DNA of 37,111 bases, taken from assembly GCA_021325475.1 (NCBI GenBank), contig JAJPHA010000135.1, forward strand, positions 1 through 37,111. Reading direction: 5' to 3'. Shown here piece after piece: positions 1 through 8,508 of the stretch. Source of the stretch: Rhodanobacteraceae bacterium. GTDB lineage: Bacteria > Pseudomonadota > Gammaproteobacteria > Xanthomonadales > Rhodanobacteraceae. Position 1 is the stretch's first letter; every line of letters starts with the position of its first letter. Made by a program: the position numbers and the translations under genes. A model generated the notes under the pieces. It saw nothing but the letters and a program-made list of their open reading frames with translations. It ran no database searches and had not been told where the DNA came from.

Positions 1-46
1 ACGGACGGTTCCGTGCGAAAATCCAACCACGCGCCCGTAGCTCAGC
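1..46 (+). repeat. Partial duplicate of tRNA-Arg upstream region and 5' end
   Basis: Positions 1-46 repeat positions 137-182 with one mismatch (A at 26 against C at 162). The copied stretch covers about 30 bases of upstream sequence plus the first 16 bases of the tRNA-Arg (acceptor 5' strand and start of the D arm). The similarity then ends and no anticodon arm follows. It is therefore a broken tRNA copy, not a second functional gene. Confidence 0.8.
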
Positions 47-166
47 GGGTCGAGCGCGGCGCGCTTGCGCGATGCCCCGAACGGCATCGCGCGCGACGCG
101 CGAGGAGAAGGCAGGACGCCGACTGGAGAGCCCACCACGGACGGTTCCGTGCGAAAATCCACCCAC

Positions 167-243
167 GCGCCCGTAGCTCAGCTGGATAGAGTAGCGGCTT
201 CCGAAGCCGTTGGTCGGGGGTTCGAATCCCTCCGGGCGCGCCA
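167..243 (+). tRNA. tRNA-Arg(CCG)
   Basis: A full cloverleaf can be folded by eye. The acceptor stem GCGCCCG (167-173) pairs with CGGGCGC (233-239), followed by discriminator G240 and an encoded CCA (241-243). The anticodon loop is TTCCGAA, flanked by the stem GCGGC/GCCGT, giving anticodon CCG, which reads the arginine codon CGG. The T arm has the standard TTCGAAT loop closed by GGGGG/CCCTC with one G-T pair. Length is 77 nt. CGG is a frequent codon in this GC-rich genome. Confidence 0.96.
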
Positions 244-441
244 ACCTCCCCTCCTGCTCAACCGCCGCCGTGCGCCAGGGACGAGTGCGCGGATACGCAG
301 TGCCAGGTCCCGTTGCGCCACAGCCAGACATTCGTCGCGCGGCCGGTGACGGCGAAAGCGAACCGCGTCACGGCTCGCGCCGCCATCCGGCACGCAACTT
401 GCTGCGCTTCGGGAAGGCTGATTTTCCTCGCAGGTCGATTG

Positions 442-678
442 GTGCGCCTGATTCGCTACTGGTTCAAGACCGATCGCGGCACCGGCTACGGCGTGACCGC
501 CGCCTCGCGCAACGAGGCGATGCGCCTGCTCGAGCGCTACGGCTATCCGCTGCCGCTGGAACGCGTCGTCAATGTGACCGAGGGCGTCACCACCGCCGCG
601 CTCGATCGCGAACACGTGCTGCCCTACGCCGGGCCGCTGCTGATGCGCGGCGTCTGGTTCCCCTGCCACAACGTCTAG
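442..678 (+). CDS. Small hypothetical protein downstream of tRNA-Arg
   Basis: I do not recognise a named family. The likely product starts at GTG 442 and has 78 residues. It contains the stretch IRYWFKTDRGTGYGVTAAS, then a predicted helix NEAMRLLERYGYPLP, and ends in GVWFPCHNV. The composition is protein-like (aromatic, no Ala/Arg low-complexity runs), unlike the antisense frames around it. The frame is open upstream to 313, but that part reads as Arg/Ala-rich noise, so I prefer the GTG at 442. No strong Shine-Dalgarno sequence is visible. It is a single gene followed by two strong hairpins that could end its transcript. Confidence 0.55.
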   Translation: MRLIRYWFKTDRGTGYGVTAASRNEAMRLLERYGYPLPLERVVNVTEGVTTAALDREHVLPYAGPLLMRGVWFPCHNV

Positions 679-748
679 GGAAGATCCGATCAAACCCCGA
701 TGTCGCTGGCTTCGGCCGCGGCACCGTATCCCCACAACCCCCATCAGA

Positions 749-794
749 CCCTTGCTGCGCAAGGGCTTGATCGCCCCCTTGACTCAAGGGGGCG
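749..794 (+). terminator. Two consecutive hairpins after the small gene
   Basis: CCCTTGC (749-755) pairs with GCAAGGG (759-765) over a 3-nt loop. CGCCCCCTTG (772-781) pairs perfectly with CAAGGGGGCG (785-794) over a 3-nt loop. No T tract follows, so they could be REP-like palindromes rather than a classical intrinsic terminator. A third imperfect member of similar sequence, GCCCC/GGGGC, lies at 865-883. Confidence 0.5.
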
Positions 795-850
795 GAAAGC
801 ACCGACGCCGCATGGTCGGTGTGTTCAGAGGTTCCCCAGCGCGGGCGCAT

Positions 851-864
851 CGAATACGTATGCA
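851..864 (+). promoter_or_regulatory. Putative LacI-family operator, site A
   Basis: CGAATACGTATGCA lies 90 bases upstream of the GH13 alpha-glucosidase start at 954. It matches three other sites in the window (consensus TGAATASGTATGCA) and is nearly palindromic about the central CG. Position upstream of the first gene of the plus-strand operon fits control by the LacI protein encoded at 16386-17435. Confidence 0.7.
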
Positions 865-953
865 GCCCCTTCTCAAGCGGGGCGGCCGCGCTAAGCTTCC
901 GCGTCCAGCACGCGCGCCGACGGCGCACGGAAGATCGCGGGGGAGGCAGGCGG

Positions 954-2573
954 ATGTCCGATTCGACATGGTGGCGTGGCGCGGTCATCTACCAGATCTA
1001 CCTGCGCAGCTTCCTCGACACCAACGGCGACGGCGTCGGCGATCTGCCCGGCATCATCGACAAGCTCGACTACATCGCCGGCCTCGGCGTCGATGCGATC
1101 TGGATCACGCCGTTCTTCAAGTCGCCAATGGCGGATTTCGGCTACGACATCGCCGACTACCGCGCGGTCGATCCGCTGTTCGGCAGCATGGCCGATTTCG
1201 AGCGCCTGCTGGAACGCGCGCACGCCCTGGGCCTGAAAGTCATGATCGACCAGGTGTTGAGCCACACCTCGATCGAGCATCCGTGGTTCCGCGAAAGCCG
1301 CCAGAACCGGACGAATCCGAAGGCCGACTGGTACGTGTGGGCCAACGCCCGCGACGACGGCACGCCGCCGAACAACTGGCTGTCGATCTTCGGCGGCGTG
1401 GCCTGGCGCTGGGAGCCGCGCCGCTGCCAGTACTACCTGCACAATTTCCTGCCGTCGCAGCCGGATCTCAATTTCCACCATCCCGCGGTGCGCGCGGCGG
1501 CGCTCGACAATCTGCGCTTCTGGCTCGAGCGCGGCGTGGATGCGTTCCGGCTCGACGCGATCAACTTCTGTTTCCACGACGCCCGCCTGCGCGACAATCC
1601 GCCCAAACCGAAGGACCGACGCGTCGGCCGCGGTTTCAGTCCGGACAATCCCTACGCCTTCCAGTACCACTATTACAACAACACCCAGCCGGAGAACCTC
1701 GGCTTTCTCGAGGACATCCGGCGGCTGATGGACCGCTATCCCGGCACCGCCACGCTCGGCGAGATCGCCTCGGAGGATTCGCTCGCGACCATGGCCGAAT
1801 ACACCGGCCCGCGGCGTCTGCACATGGGCTACAGCTTCGAACTGCTGACCGACGACGGCTCCGCGGCCTACATCCGCGCCACCGTCGAACGGCTCGAAGC
1901 CAAACTGCACGACGGCTGGCCGTGCTGGGCGATTTCCAACCACGACGTCGAGCGCGTGATCAGCCGCTGGGGCGATGGCGCGGCCGCGCCGGCGCTGGCG
2001 AAGCTGCTCACCGCGCTGGTGCTGTCCTTGCGCGGCTCGGCCTGCGTCTATCAGGGCGAGGAGCTCGGCCTGCCGGAAGCGGAGCTCAGCTTCGATGAAT
2101 TGCAGGATCCCTACGGCATCGCCTTCTGGCCGAACTTCAAGGGCCGCGACGGCTGCCGCACGCCGATGCCGTGGACCGACACCGACGACGCCGGCTTCAG
2201 CACCGGCACGCCGTGGCTGCCGATTCCGCGCGAGCACCGCGCGCTCGCCGTGTCGCGCCAGGAGACGGATCCGGATTCGGTGCTGAACGGGTTTCGCGCC
2301 TTCCTGCGCTGGCGCAAACGGCACGCCGCGCTGCGCGACGGCGACATCCGCTTCTTCGACGCGCCGGAACCGCTGCTCCTGTTCCGCCGCGGCACGCCGG
2401 ACGCCGCCCTGCTGGTGGCGATCAATCTCGGCGCGGCGCCGATGACGCTGCCGGCGCCCGCCGGCCTGCGCCTGCGTCAGCTCGACTGCCCCGGCCCGCG
2501 CGCCGGGCGCGTGCACGGCGCCGAACTCGAACTGCCCGGCCACGCCGCGATCTACGCCGAGATCCTGGCATGA
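954..2573 (+). CDS. GH13 alpha-glucosidase / oligo-1,6-glucosidase
   Basis: A 539-residue glycoside hydrolase of family 13 that should release glucose from maltose or short maltodextrins. The TIM barrel begins at once (WWRGAVIYQIYLRSF, residues 6-20) with the calcium-type loop DTNGDGVGDL. The predicted nucleophile is D201 in DAFRLDAIN, the acid/base is E270 in TLGEIASED, and the third Asp is D331 in ISNHD. These motifs and the length match the alpha-glucosidase subgroup rather than endo-amylases. There is no signal peptide, so it is probably cytoplasmic. The start ATG 954 has GGAGG at 942-946; the frame is open further upstream but lacks protein-like sequence. It is the first gene of an operon: its TGA overlaps the ATG of the permease (ATGA, 2570-2573). 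Exact linkage specificity cannot be read from sequence alone. Confidence 0.93.
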   Translation: MSDSTWWRGAVIYQIYLRSFLDTNGDGVGDLPGIIDKLDYIAGLGVDAIWITPFFKSPMADFGYDIADYRAVDPLFGSMADFERLLERAHALGLKVMIDQVLSHTSIEHPWFRESRQNRTNPKADWYVWANARDDGTPPNNWLSIFGGVAWRWEPRRCQYYLHNFLPSQPDLNFHHPAVRAAALDNLRFWLERGVDAFRLDAINFCFHDARLRDNPPKPKDRRVGRGFSPDNPYAFQYHYYNNTQPENLGFLEDIRRLMDRYPGTATLGEIASEDSLATMAEYTGPRRLHMGYSFELLTDDGSAAYIRATVERLEAKLHDGWPCWAISNHDVERVISRWGDGAAAPALAKLLTALVLSLRGSACVYQGEELGLPEAELSFDELQDPYGIAFWPNFKGRDGCRTPMPWTDTDDAGFSTGTPWLPIPREHRALAVSRQETDPDSVLNGFRAFLRWRKRHAALRDGDIRFFDAPEPLLLFRRGTPDAALLVAINLGAAPMTLPAPAGLRLRQLDCPGPRAGRVHGAELELPGHAAIYAEILA

Positions 2574-4030
2574 GCGCGAAGCCCCGCCTCGGCTTCTGGC
2601 AGATCTGGAACATGTGCTTCGGCTTCATGGGCATCCAGTTCGGCTTCGCCCTGCAGAACGCCAACGTCAGCCGCATCTTCCAGACGCTCGGCGCGAGCGT
2701 CGAGGACATCCCGGTGCTGTGGATCGCCGCACCGCTCACCGGCCTGATCGTGCAGCCGATCGTCGGTTACTGCTCCGATCGCACCTGGAACCGGCTCGGC
2801 CGGCGCCGGCCGTATTTCCTCGGCGGCGCGATCCTCGCCACGCTCGCCCTGATCGCCATGCCGAACGCGCCGGCGCTGTGGATCGCGGCGGCGCTCTTGT
2901 GGCTGCTCGATGCCTCGATCAACGTGTCGATGGAGCCGTTCCGCGCCTTCGTCGGCGATCAGCTTCCCTCCGCGCAGCGGCCGACCGGCTACGCGATGCA
3001 GAGCTTCTTCATCGGCGTCGGCTCGGTGGTCGCCAGCCTGCTGCCTTGGCTGTTCGCCAAGTGGGGCTTCGCCAACACCGCGGCGAGCGGCGTGCCGGCG
3101 ACGGTGCACTACGCCTTCTACGCCGGCGCCGCGGCCCTGTTCGGCGCGATCCTCTGGACCGTGCTGTCCAGCCGCGAATATCCGCCGGAGACTTTGCTCG
3201 CGTTCGACGACGCCCACCCCACCACGCCGTCCGCGACATCGGCCGGCGCGCCGCGCACCGGCTGGGCGTGGCTCGCCGCGGGTGTGGCGCTCGGCGCGTG
3301 GGTGACCTTCGCCCACGCCGACCGCCAGTTATATCTGCTCGCCGGCGGGCTCGCCGCGTTCGGCGCGCTCAAGCTCGCCGCCACGCACCGCCGCGCGCCG
3401 CGCCTGCTCGCCGACCTCGCCGCCGATCTCGAGGCCATGCCGGCGACCATGCGGCGCCTCGCGGTGGTGCAGTTCTTCTCCTGGTTCGCGCTGTTCGCGA
3501 TGTGGATCTACACCACCGCGGCGGTGACCGAAGTACACTTTGCAACAAAGGATACCCAGTCCGCCGCCTACAACGAGGGCGCCAACTGGGTCGGCGTGCT
3601 GTTCGCCGCCTACAATGCCTTCGCCGCGCTCGCCGCGCTCGTCATCCCATGGATGACACGCCGCCTCGGCACGCGCCTGGCGCATCTCGTCAACCTCTGC
3701 CTGGGCGGCGCGGGGCTCGCCTCGTTCCTGCTGATCCGCGATCCGGACTGGCTGCTCGCGGCGATGGTCGGCGTCGGCTTCGCCTGGGCCTCGATCCTGT
3801 CGCTGCCCTACGCGCTGCTCGCCGACAGCCTGCCGGCCGAGCGCATGGGCGTGTACATGGGCATCTTCAATTTCTTCATCGTCATTCCGCAGTTGCTCGC
3901 GGCGAGCGTGCTCGGCGTGCTGCTCCGGACGTTCTTCGGCGGCGCGCCGATCTACGCGCTGCTGATCGGTGGCCTGAGCTGGGTCGTGGCCGGGCTGTGC
4001 ACGCTGCGGGTCAAGGAGGAGGCGAGATGA
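2570..4030 (+). CDS. MFS maltose/oligosaccharide permease (GPH/SLC45-like)
   Basis: A 486-residue inner-membrane protein with about 12 hydrophobic segments. It opens with GFWQIWNMCFGFMGIQFGFAL and carries the loop SDRTWNRLGRRRPYF, characteristic of the SLC45/sucrose-maltose transporter branch. Such proteins import maltose or sucrose with protons or sodium. It overlaps the alpha-glucosidase gene upstream by 4 bp and the amylase downstream by 4 bp (ATGA, 4027-4030), so translation of the three is probably coupled. The pairing with a signal-less GH13 enzyme indicates uptake of intact maltose or maltodextrin and cytoplasmic cleavage. Substrate range is inferred from context. Confidence 0.9.
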   Translation: MSAKPRLGFWQIWNMCFGFMGIQFGFALQNANVSRIFQTLGASVEDIPVLWIAAPLTGLIVQPIVGYCSDRTWNRLGRRRPYFLGGAILATLALIAMPNAPALWIAAALLWLLDASINVSMEPFRAFVGDQLPSAQRPTGYAMQSFFIGVGSVVASLLPWLFAKWGFANTAASGVPATVHYAFYAGAAALFGAILWTVLSSREYPPETLLAFDDAHPTTPSATSAGAPRTGWAWLAAGVALGAWVTFAHADRQLYLLAGGLAAFGALKLAATHRRAPRLLADLAADLEAMPATMRRLAVVQFFSWFALFAMWIYTTAAVTEVHFATKDTQSAAYNEGANWVGVLFAAYNAFAALAALVIPWMTRRLGTRLAHLVNLCLGGAGLASFLLIRDPDWLLAAMVGVGFAWASILSLPYALLADSLPAERMGVYMGIFNFFIVIPQLLAASVLGVLLRTFFGGAPIYALLIGGLSWVVAGLCTLRVKEEAR

Positions 4031-5829
4031 AAAGCGCGAGCGGTGAGCGGTCAGCGGTGAGCGGCAGGAGCACAGAGCGCCGTGGCGCCGGTCTGCTTCT
4101 CCGGTTCATTGCTCACGGAGCATGCGCTCGCCGTTCGCGTCGTCATTCCAGAGCACCGCGCACCGTTCTTCGCGCGCTGCTTGCGCTGTTCGCGTTGGCG
4201 CTCGGCGCTTGCGCAACAACGTCCAAACCCGGCCTTCCCGCCCACGTCTACGGCACGCGCGAGCCGTTCGCGAGCGAGGCGATCTACTTCGTCGTCACCG
4301 ACCGTTTCGTCGACGGCGATCCCGGCAACGACCACCGCGACCAGGGCGGCGCCTGGCGCACCTTCGACATCCCGATCGCGGGCCCCGACGGCGAGACCGA
4401 CAACATCGGCTATCTCGGCGGCGACTTCAAGGGCATTCTCGACAACGCCGATTATCTGCGCGATCTCGGCTTCAGCGCGGTGTGGATCACGCCGATCACC
4501 GACAATCCGGACGAGGCGTTCAGCGGCGGCGAGCCGATCCACTGGGGCAGCGGGCTGGCCGATCACGGCAAGACCGGCTACCACGGCTACTGGAGCGACA
4601 ACTTCTACGTGCTCGACGAACACCTGCCGAGCGCGGACCTCGACTTCGCGCAATTCACCCGGCGCATGCGCGAGCAGGGTCTCAAGATCGTGCTCGACAT
4701 CGTCGCCAATCACGGTTCGCCGGCCTGGACCATGCCGGTGACGCAGCCGAAGTTCGGCCAGTTGTTCGATGCGCAGGGCCGGTTGGTCGCCGATCACCAG
4801 AACCTGCCGCCGGAAAAACTCGATCCGCGGCACAACCCGCTGCACGCGTTCTACAAGACCACGCCGATCCTCGCGCAATTGGCGAACTTCGACGACGCCA
4901 ATCCGGCGGTGCTCGATTACTGCGTGAACGCCTACGCGCAGTGGATCGAACAGGGCGCGGCGGCGTTCCGCATCGACGCGGTGGGCCTGACGCCGGCGGC
5001 GTACTGGAAGCGATTCGGCGACCGCATCCGCGCGCGGCATCCGGGCTTCTTCCTGTTCGGCGAATACTTCGAGTACGACGCCGACAAGATCGCGCCGTAC
5101 ACGCGCGCCGACGGTGGCAATATCTCGCTGCTCGACTTTCCGCTGCGCGGCCGCTTGCAGCAGGTGTTCGAACATCCCGGCAGCGACTTCGCCCTGCTCG
5201 AACCGGCGCTGCATCTGGACGACGGCCTGTACCGCAACCCCTACGAGCTCGTGACGTTCTACGACAACCACGACATAGCGCGGTTGAACGCGAGCGATGC
5301 CGGCTTCATCGACGCGCACAACTGGTTGTTCACCGCGCGCGGCATTCCGGTGGTCTACTACGGTTCGGAGATCGGCTTCATGCGCGGCCGCGCCGAACAC
5401 GCCGGCAACCGCAACTATCTCGGCCAGCAACGCATCGACGCCGCGCCCGCCAGTCCGATCTACCGCAACCTGAAACGCATCGCCAACCTGCGCAAGGGCT
5501 CCGTCGCGCTGCAGAAGGGCGTGCAGCTCGACGTCGAGCTGAAGGGCGATCGCGCGATCTTCTATCGCGTCTACGAGAACGACGACGCCACGCAAACGGC
5601 GCTGGTGCTGCTCAACAAGGGCGACACGGCGCAGACCTTCGAGGTGCGGCAGTACCTGCAACCGGGCGACTGGCGCGACGGCTTCAGCGGCGCGGTGCGC
5701 CACGTCGGCGCGGCGCTGCAGACCAGCGTGCCGGCGCACGGGGTCGAAGTATACTTTTACGACCGGCCGCTGACCCGCGCCGATCTGCGCGCGCGTCTGG
5801 CCGAGTCGATGCGGCGGTTGCCGCGCTGA
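4027..5829 (+). CDS. Lipoprotein GH13 alpha-amylase
   Basis: A GH13 enzyme of 600 residues if started at ATG 4027, which overlaps the permease stop. A hydrophobic stretch RALLALFALALGAC ends in a lipobox, so the mature protein would begin at Cys62 and be membrane anchored outside the cytoplasm. The catalytic domain follows with AIYFVVTDRFVDGD (about 85-98), nucleophile D317 (AAFRIDAVG), acid/base E346 (FLFGEYF) and D416 (FYDNHD). The region before the signal peptide is odd: bases 4031-4065 are imperfect repeats of AGCGGTGAGCGG and encode an Arg/Ser-rich leader of about 45 residues unlike a normal signal n-region. A GTG at 4057 is in frame and may be the true start. The gene is the last of its operon and ends 3 bp before the converging GH31 gene. 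It is likely a starch or maltodextrin hydrolase. Confidence 0.88.
   Translation: MKSASGERSAVSGRSTERRGAGLLLRFIAHGACARRSRRHSRAPRTVLRALLALFALALGACATTSKPGLPAHVYGTREPFASEAIYFVVTDRFVDGDPGNDHRDQGGAWRTFDIPIAGPDGETDNIGYLGGDFKGILDNADYLRDLGFSAVWITPITDNPDEAFSGGEPIHWGSGLADHGKTGYHGYWSDNFYVLDEHLPSADLDFAQFTRRMREQGLKIVLDIVANHGSPAWTMPVTQPKFGQLFDAQGRLVADHQNLPPEKLDPRHNPLHAFYKTTPILAQLANFDDANPAVLDYCVNAYAQWIEQGAAAFRIDAVGLTPAAYWKRFGDRIRARHPGFFLFGEYFEYDADKIAPYTRADGGNISLLDFPLRGRLQQVFEHPGSDFALLEPALHLDDGLYRNPYELVTFYDNHDIARLNASDAGFIDAHNWLFTARGIPVVYYGSEIGFMRGRAEHAGNRNYLGQQRIDAAPASPIYRNLKRIANLRKGSVALQKGVQLDVELKGDRAIFYRVYENDDATQTALVLLNKGDTAQTFEVRQYLQPGDWRDGFSGAVRHVGAALQTSVPAHGVEVYFYDRPLTRADLRARLAESMRRLPR
4031..4065 (+). repeat. 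Short imperfect tandem repeat at the amylase 5' end
   Basis: Three to four imperfect copies of a unit resembling AGCGGTGAGCGG lie directly after the overlapping start codon of the lipoprotein amylase. The related string GCTCACGGAGC follows at about 4111-4121 in inverted sense. The repeat is in frame and lengthens the predicted leader. Confidence 0.55.
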
Positions 5830-5832
5830 GGC

Positions 5833-8304
5833 TCAGCGCCGGAGCACGATCTCGCGCGCGCCGGTCGGCGGCAGCGGTACGCGGAGGCGCCGCCGCGCGG
5901 CATCGAACGCGACCCCGCGCACGTTCCGGCCGTCCACCCGCACCGCGGTCGGCGCCTCGACGCCGACGAATTCGACCGCAGCCACGTGCGGGAACCGATC
6001 CGCTCCGCGGCTCTCGAGCCGCACGCGCCCGTCGCGCACGCGCAGCTCGGTGCGCCGCGCCTCGCCGTGCAGGTAGGCGTAGCCGTCGCCCGCGTCCTGG
6101 TAGATCTCGCCCTCGCCGTCGGCGCCGGGTGCGACGACGAGGATCGGCGGCACGCGCGCCATCTCGCCGGTGTGCTGCACCACCGGCTGCACCGGAATCG
6201 CCGCGCCGGCGCGCAGGAACAGCGGCAGGCGATCAAGCGGCGCGGACACCTCGGCGTCGCTGCCGCCGGCGTGGCGCGTGCCGTCCCACCAGTCGAACCA
6301 GTCCGCGCCCGCCGGGAAGTACACGCGCCGCGCGCGCGCGTGCTCGCGCAGCACCGGCGCGACGAGCAGGTCGCCGCCGAGCAGGAATTCGTCGTCGACG
6401 AGCAGACCGCGCGTGTCGTCGGGATACTCGAACCACAGCGGTCGCAGCACTGGATCGCCGCGCGCCGCCTGGTCGGCGAACAGAGTATACAAATACGGCA
6501 GCAGCCGGTAGCGCAGCTCGATCGTCGCCCGATCGATGTCCGTGATTTCCGCGCCGAACGACCACGGCTCGCGCGGCTCGGTGTCGATCGCCGAATGCGT
6601 GCGCAGGAACGGCGTCAGCGCCGCGGCCTGCAGCCAGCGCGCGTACAGCTCGCCGTCCGGCGAGCCGACGAACCCGCCGACGTCGGCGCCGACCAACGGC
6701 ACGCCGGAGACGGACAGGTTCGTCAGCATCGGCAGGCTGAGCGCCAGATCCTCCCAGGTCGCGGCGTTGTCGCCGGTCCACACCGCGGCGTAGCGCTGGA
6801 TGCCGGCGTAGCCGGCGCGGGTCAGCACGAACGGCCGTCGCGCCGGGCGCAGCCGCTGCACGCCCTCGAACGTGGCGCGCGCCATCTGCATGCCGTAGAC
6901 GTTGTGGTAGCGCGCGTGCGGTCCGGGATCGCCGTCGCCGGCCAGCGGCGCGTCGGCCGGAAACGTCTTGCGCGGATCGTGCAGCAGCACCGGGCCGGCG
7001 GTCTCCGGCGGCACGAACGTCGCCGGCTCGTTCATGTCGTTCCAGAAGCCGTCCACGCCCTGGGCGATGAAGCCGGCGTACAACGAGCCGAACCAGGCGC
7101 GCGCGGCGGCGTCGGTGAAATCGGGAAAGGCGCAGCGTCCCGGCCAGACCAGCGCGTCGAGCTCCTCCCCGCGCGCCGTGCGCACGAACGCGCCGCGCGC
7201 CCGACCGTCGCGGTAGATCGCGTAGCCCTCGTCCTGCTTGATGCCCGGATCGACGATGGTGACGGCATGAAAGCCCTGCGCGTGCAGCTCGACGAGCAGC
7301 CCGCGCGGATCGGGGAAATCGGTCGGCGACCAGGTGAAGATGCGGTAGCCGTCCATGTAGCCGATGTCGAAGTAGATCACGTCGGCGGGAATGCGCCGCT
7401 CGCGAAACGTGCGCGCGATCTCGCGCACCTTCGCATCCGGCGTGTACGAATAGCGCGACTGCTGGTAGCCGAGCGCCCACAACGGCGGCAGCGGGCCGCG
7501 GCCGGTACGCGCGGTGTAGGCGCGCAGCACCTCGCGCGGGCGGTGCGCGCGGCCGCCGCCGAACACGGTGTAGTCGAGCTCGCCGCCGGCGACGCCGAAG
7601 GTATAGCGCGCCGGATCGGTCTTGCCCATGTCGAAGTGGCTCCGCCCGGGGTGGTCGAGGAACAGGCCGTAGCTTCGCCCCGCGTGCAGCGCGATGAAGA
7701 ACGGGATCGACTGGTACAGCGGGTCGACGCCGGCACCGTAGCCCGGCGTGTCCGAGTTCCACATGGTGAGGTATTGCTGATGCCGCGACAGCGGCAGCGC
7801 CTTCTCGCCGAAGCCGTAGTACAGCTCGGTCGCGGCGCGTTGTTTCGCGGTCTCGATCGCGCCGGTTGCCGGATCGAACGCGGTCGGCCGCGCCGGATCG
7901 TCGGCGACGACGAGGCCGCCGTCGGCGTCGCGGATCTCGAGTGCAAGGTTCGGGCGTTCGACCACGACCACGCGCAGCGCATCGGCCGCGCGTGCGTGCA
8001 GGGCGATCGTTCCCATCGCGTCCGGCGCCTCGACGACGAGCGGGAGCGCCGAACTCGGCGCGGCGACCGCGTAAGAGAAATCGCGCGCGAATGTCCCGCT
8101 CGGCGCCACGCGGATGCGCACCGCATCCGCGGCGGGGAAAACGATGCGAACGCGCGCGCCGCTCGCGGTCAGCAGATCCAGCCGATCGCCCGCAAGCTCC
8201 GTCCGCTCCACCGGACCGAGCGCGGTCCAGGCCGCGACGGCCGGTTGCGCAACGAGCAACAGAGCCGCCGGCAACCAGCGGCGCGCGACGGAAACGCGCG
8301 GCAT
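5833..8304 (-). CDS. GH31 alpha-glucosidase, exported
   Basis: An 823-residue glycoside hydrolase of family 31. A cleavable Sec signal is clear (MPRVSVARRWLPAALLLVA, cleavage near residues 24-25). An N-terminal beta domain precedes the barrel, with LYYGFGEKALPLSR near 161-174. The nucleophile is D423 in GFWNDMNEP and the acid/base is D512 in WTGDNAATW; GADVGGF follows. C-terminal beta domains complete the family layout. It should release glucose from the non-reducing ends of maltodextrins in the periplasm. The frame is open far upstream, but the real start is ATG 8304, where the signal peptide begins. It is divergent from the TonB receptor, sharing an intergenic region with operator site B, and converges on the plus-strand amylase with a 3-bp gap. 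Confidence 0.94.
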   Translation of the reverse strand: MPRVSVARRWLPAALLLVAQPAVAAWTALGPVERTELAGDRLDLLTASGARVRIVFPAADAVRIRVAPSGTFARDFSYAVAAPSSALPLVVEAPDAMGTIALHARAADALRVVVVERPNLALEIRDADGGLVVADDPARPTAFDPATGAIETAKQRAATELYYGFGEKALPLSRHQQYLTMWNSDTPGYGAGVDPLYQSIPFFIALHAGRSYGLFLDHPGRSHFDMGKTDPARYTFGVAGGELDYTVFGGGRAHRPREVLRAYTARTGRGPLPPLWALGYQQSRYSYTPDAKVREIARTFRERRIPADVIYFDIGYMDGYRIFTWSPTDFPDPRGLLVELHAQGFHAVTIVDPGIKQDEGYAIYRDGRARGAFVRTARGEELDALVWPGRCAFPDFTDAAARAWFGSLYAGFIAQGVDGFWNDMNEPATFVPPETAGPVLLHDPRKTFPADAPLAGDGDPGPHARYHNVYGMQMARATFEGVQRLRPARRPFVLTRAGYAGIQRYAAVWTGDNAATWEDLALSLPMLTNLSVSGVPLVGADVGGFVGSPDGELYARWLQAAALTPFLRTHSAIDTEPREPWSFGAEITDIDRATIELRYRLLPYLYTLFADQAARGDPVLRPLWFEYPDDTRGLLVDDEFLLGGDLLVAPVLREHARARRVYFPAGADWFDWWDGTRHAGGSDAEVSAPLDRLPLFLRAGAAIPVQPVVQHTGEMARVPPILVVAPGADGEGEIYQDAGDGYAYLHGEARRTELRVRDGRVRLESRGADRFPHVAAVEFVGVEAPTAVRVDGRNVRGVAFDAARRRLRVPLPPTGAREIVLRR

Positions 8305-8385
8305 GTTCCGATTCCTTCTCGCCCCGAGCCGGGCATCGCAGCGAAGCCTACCCAAGGATTTCCGGCGGTCGGCACCTACGCCGCA

Positions 8386-8399
8386 TGAATACGTATGCA
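8386..8399 (+). promoter_or_regulatory. Putative LacI-family operator, site B
   Basis: TGAATACGTATGCA is the best match to the consensus and is symmetric at 6 of 7 base pairs about the central CG. It lies in the 204-bp region between the divergent GH31 gene (start 8304) and TonB receptor gene (start 8509), where one bound repressor could control both. Confidence 0.78.
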
Positions 8400-8404
8400 A
8401 CAAA

Positions 8405-8433
8405 TTGTTTACATTTTGCCTTGCGTCTACCCT
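8405..8433 (+). promoter_or_regulatory. Possible promoter for the TonB receptor
   Basis: A locally AT-rich patch immediately after operator B contains TTGTTT (8405-8410) as a candidate -35 and TACCCT (8428-8433) as a weak -10 with 17-bp spacing. The element is tentative; no start-site evidence exists. Confidence 0.3.
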
Positions 8434-8508
8434 TGCTTGCGGCGACCGATCGCGCGTCCGACGTGCGCGCGCCGTACACAACCATTCGATCCAAGGGGAG
8501 AACCAATC

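Noticed and set aside
31-60. Possible second tRNA gene
   Set aside because: Only the first 16 bases of the tRNA are present; no anticodon or T arm follows.
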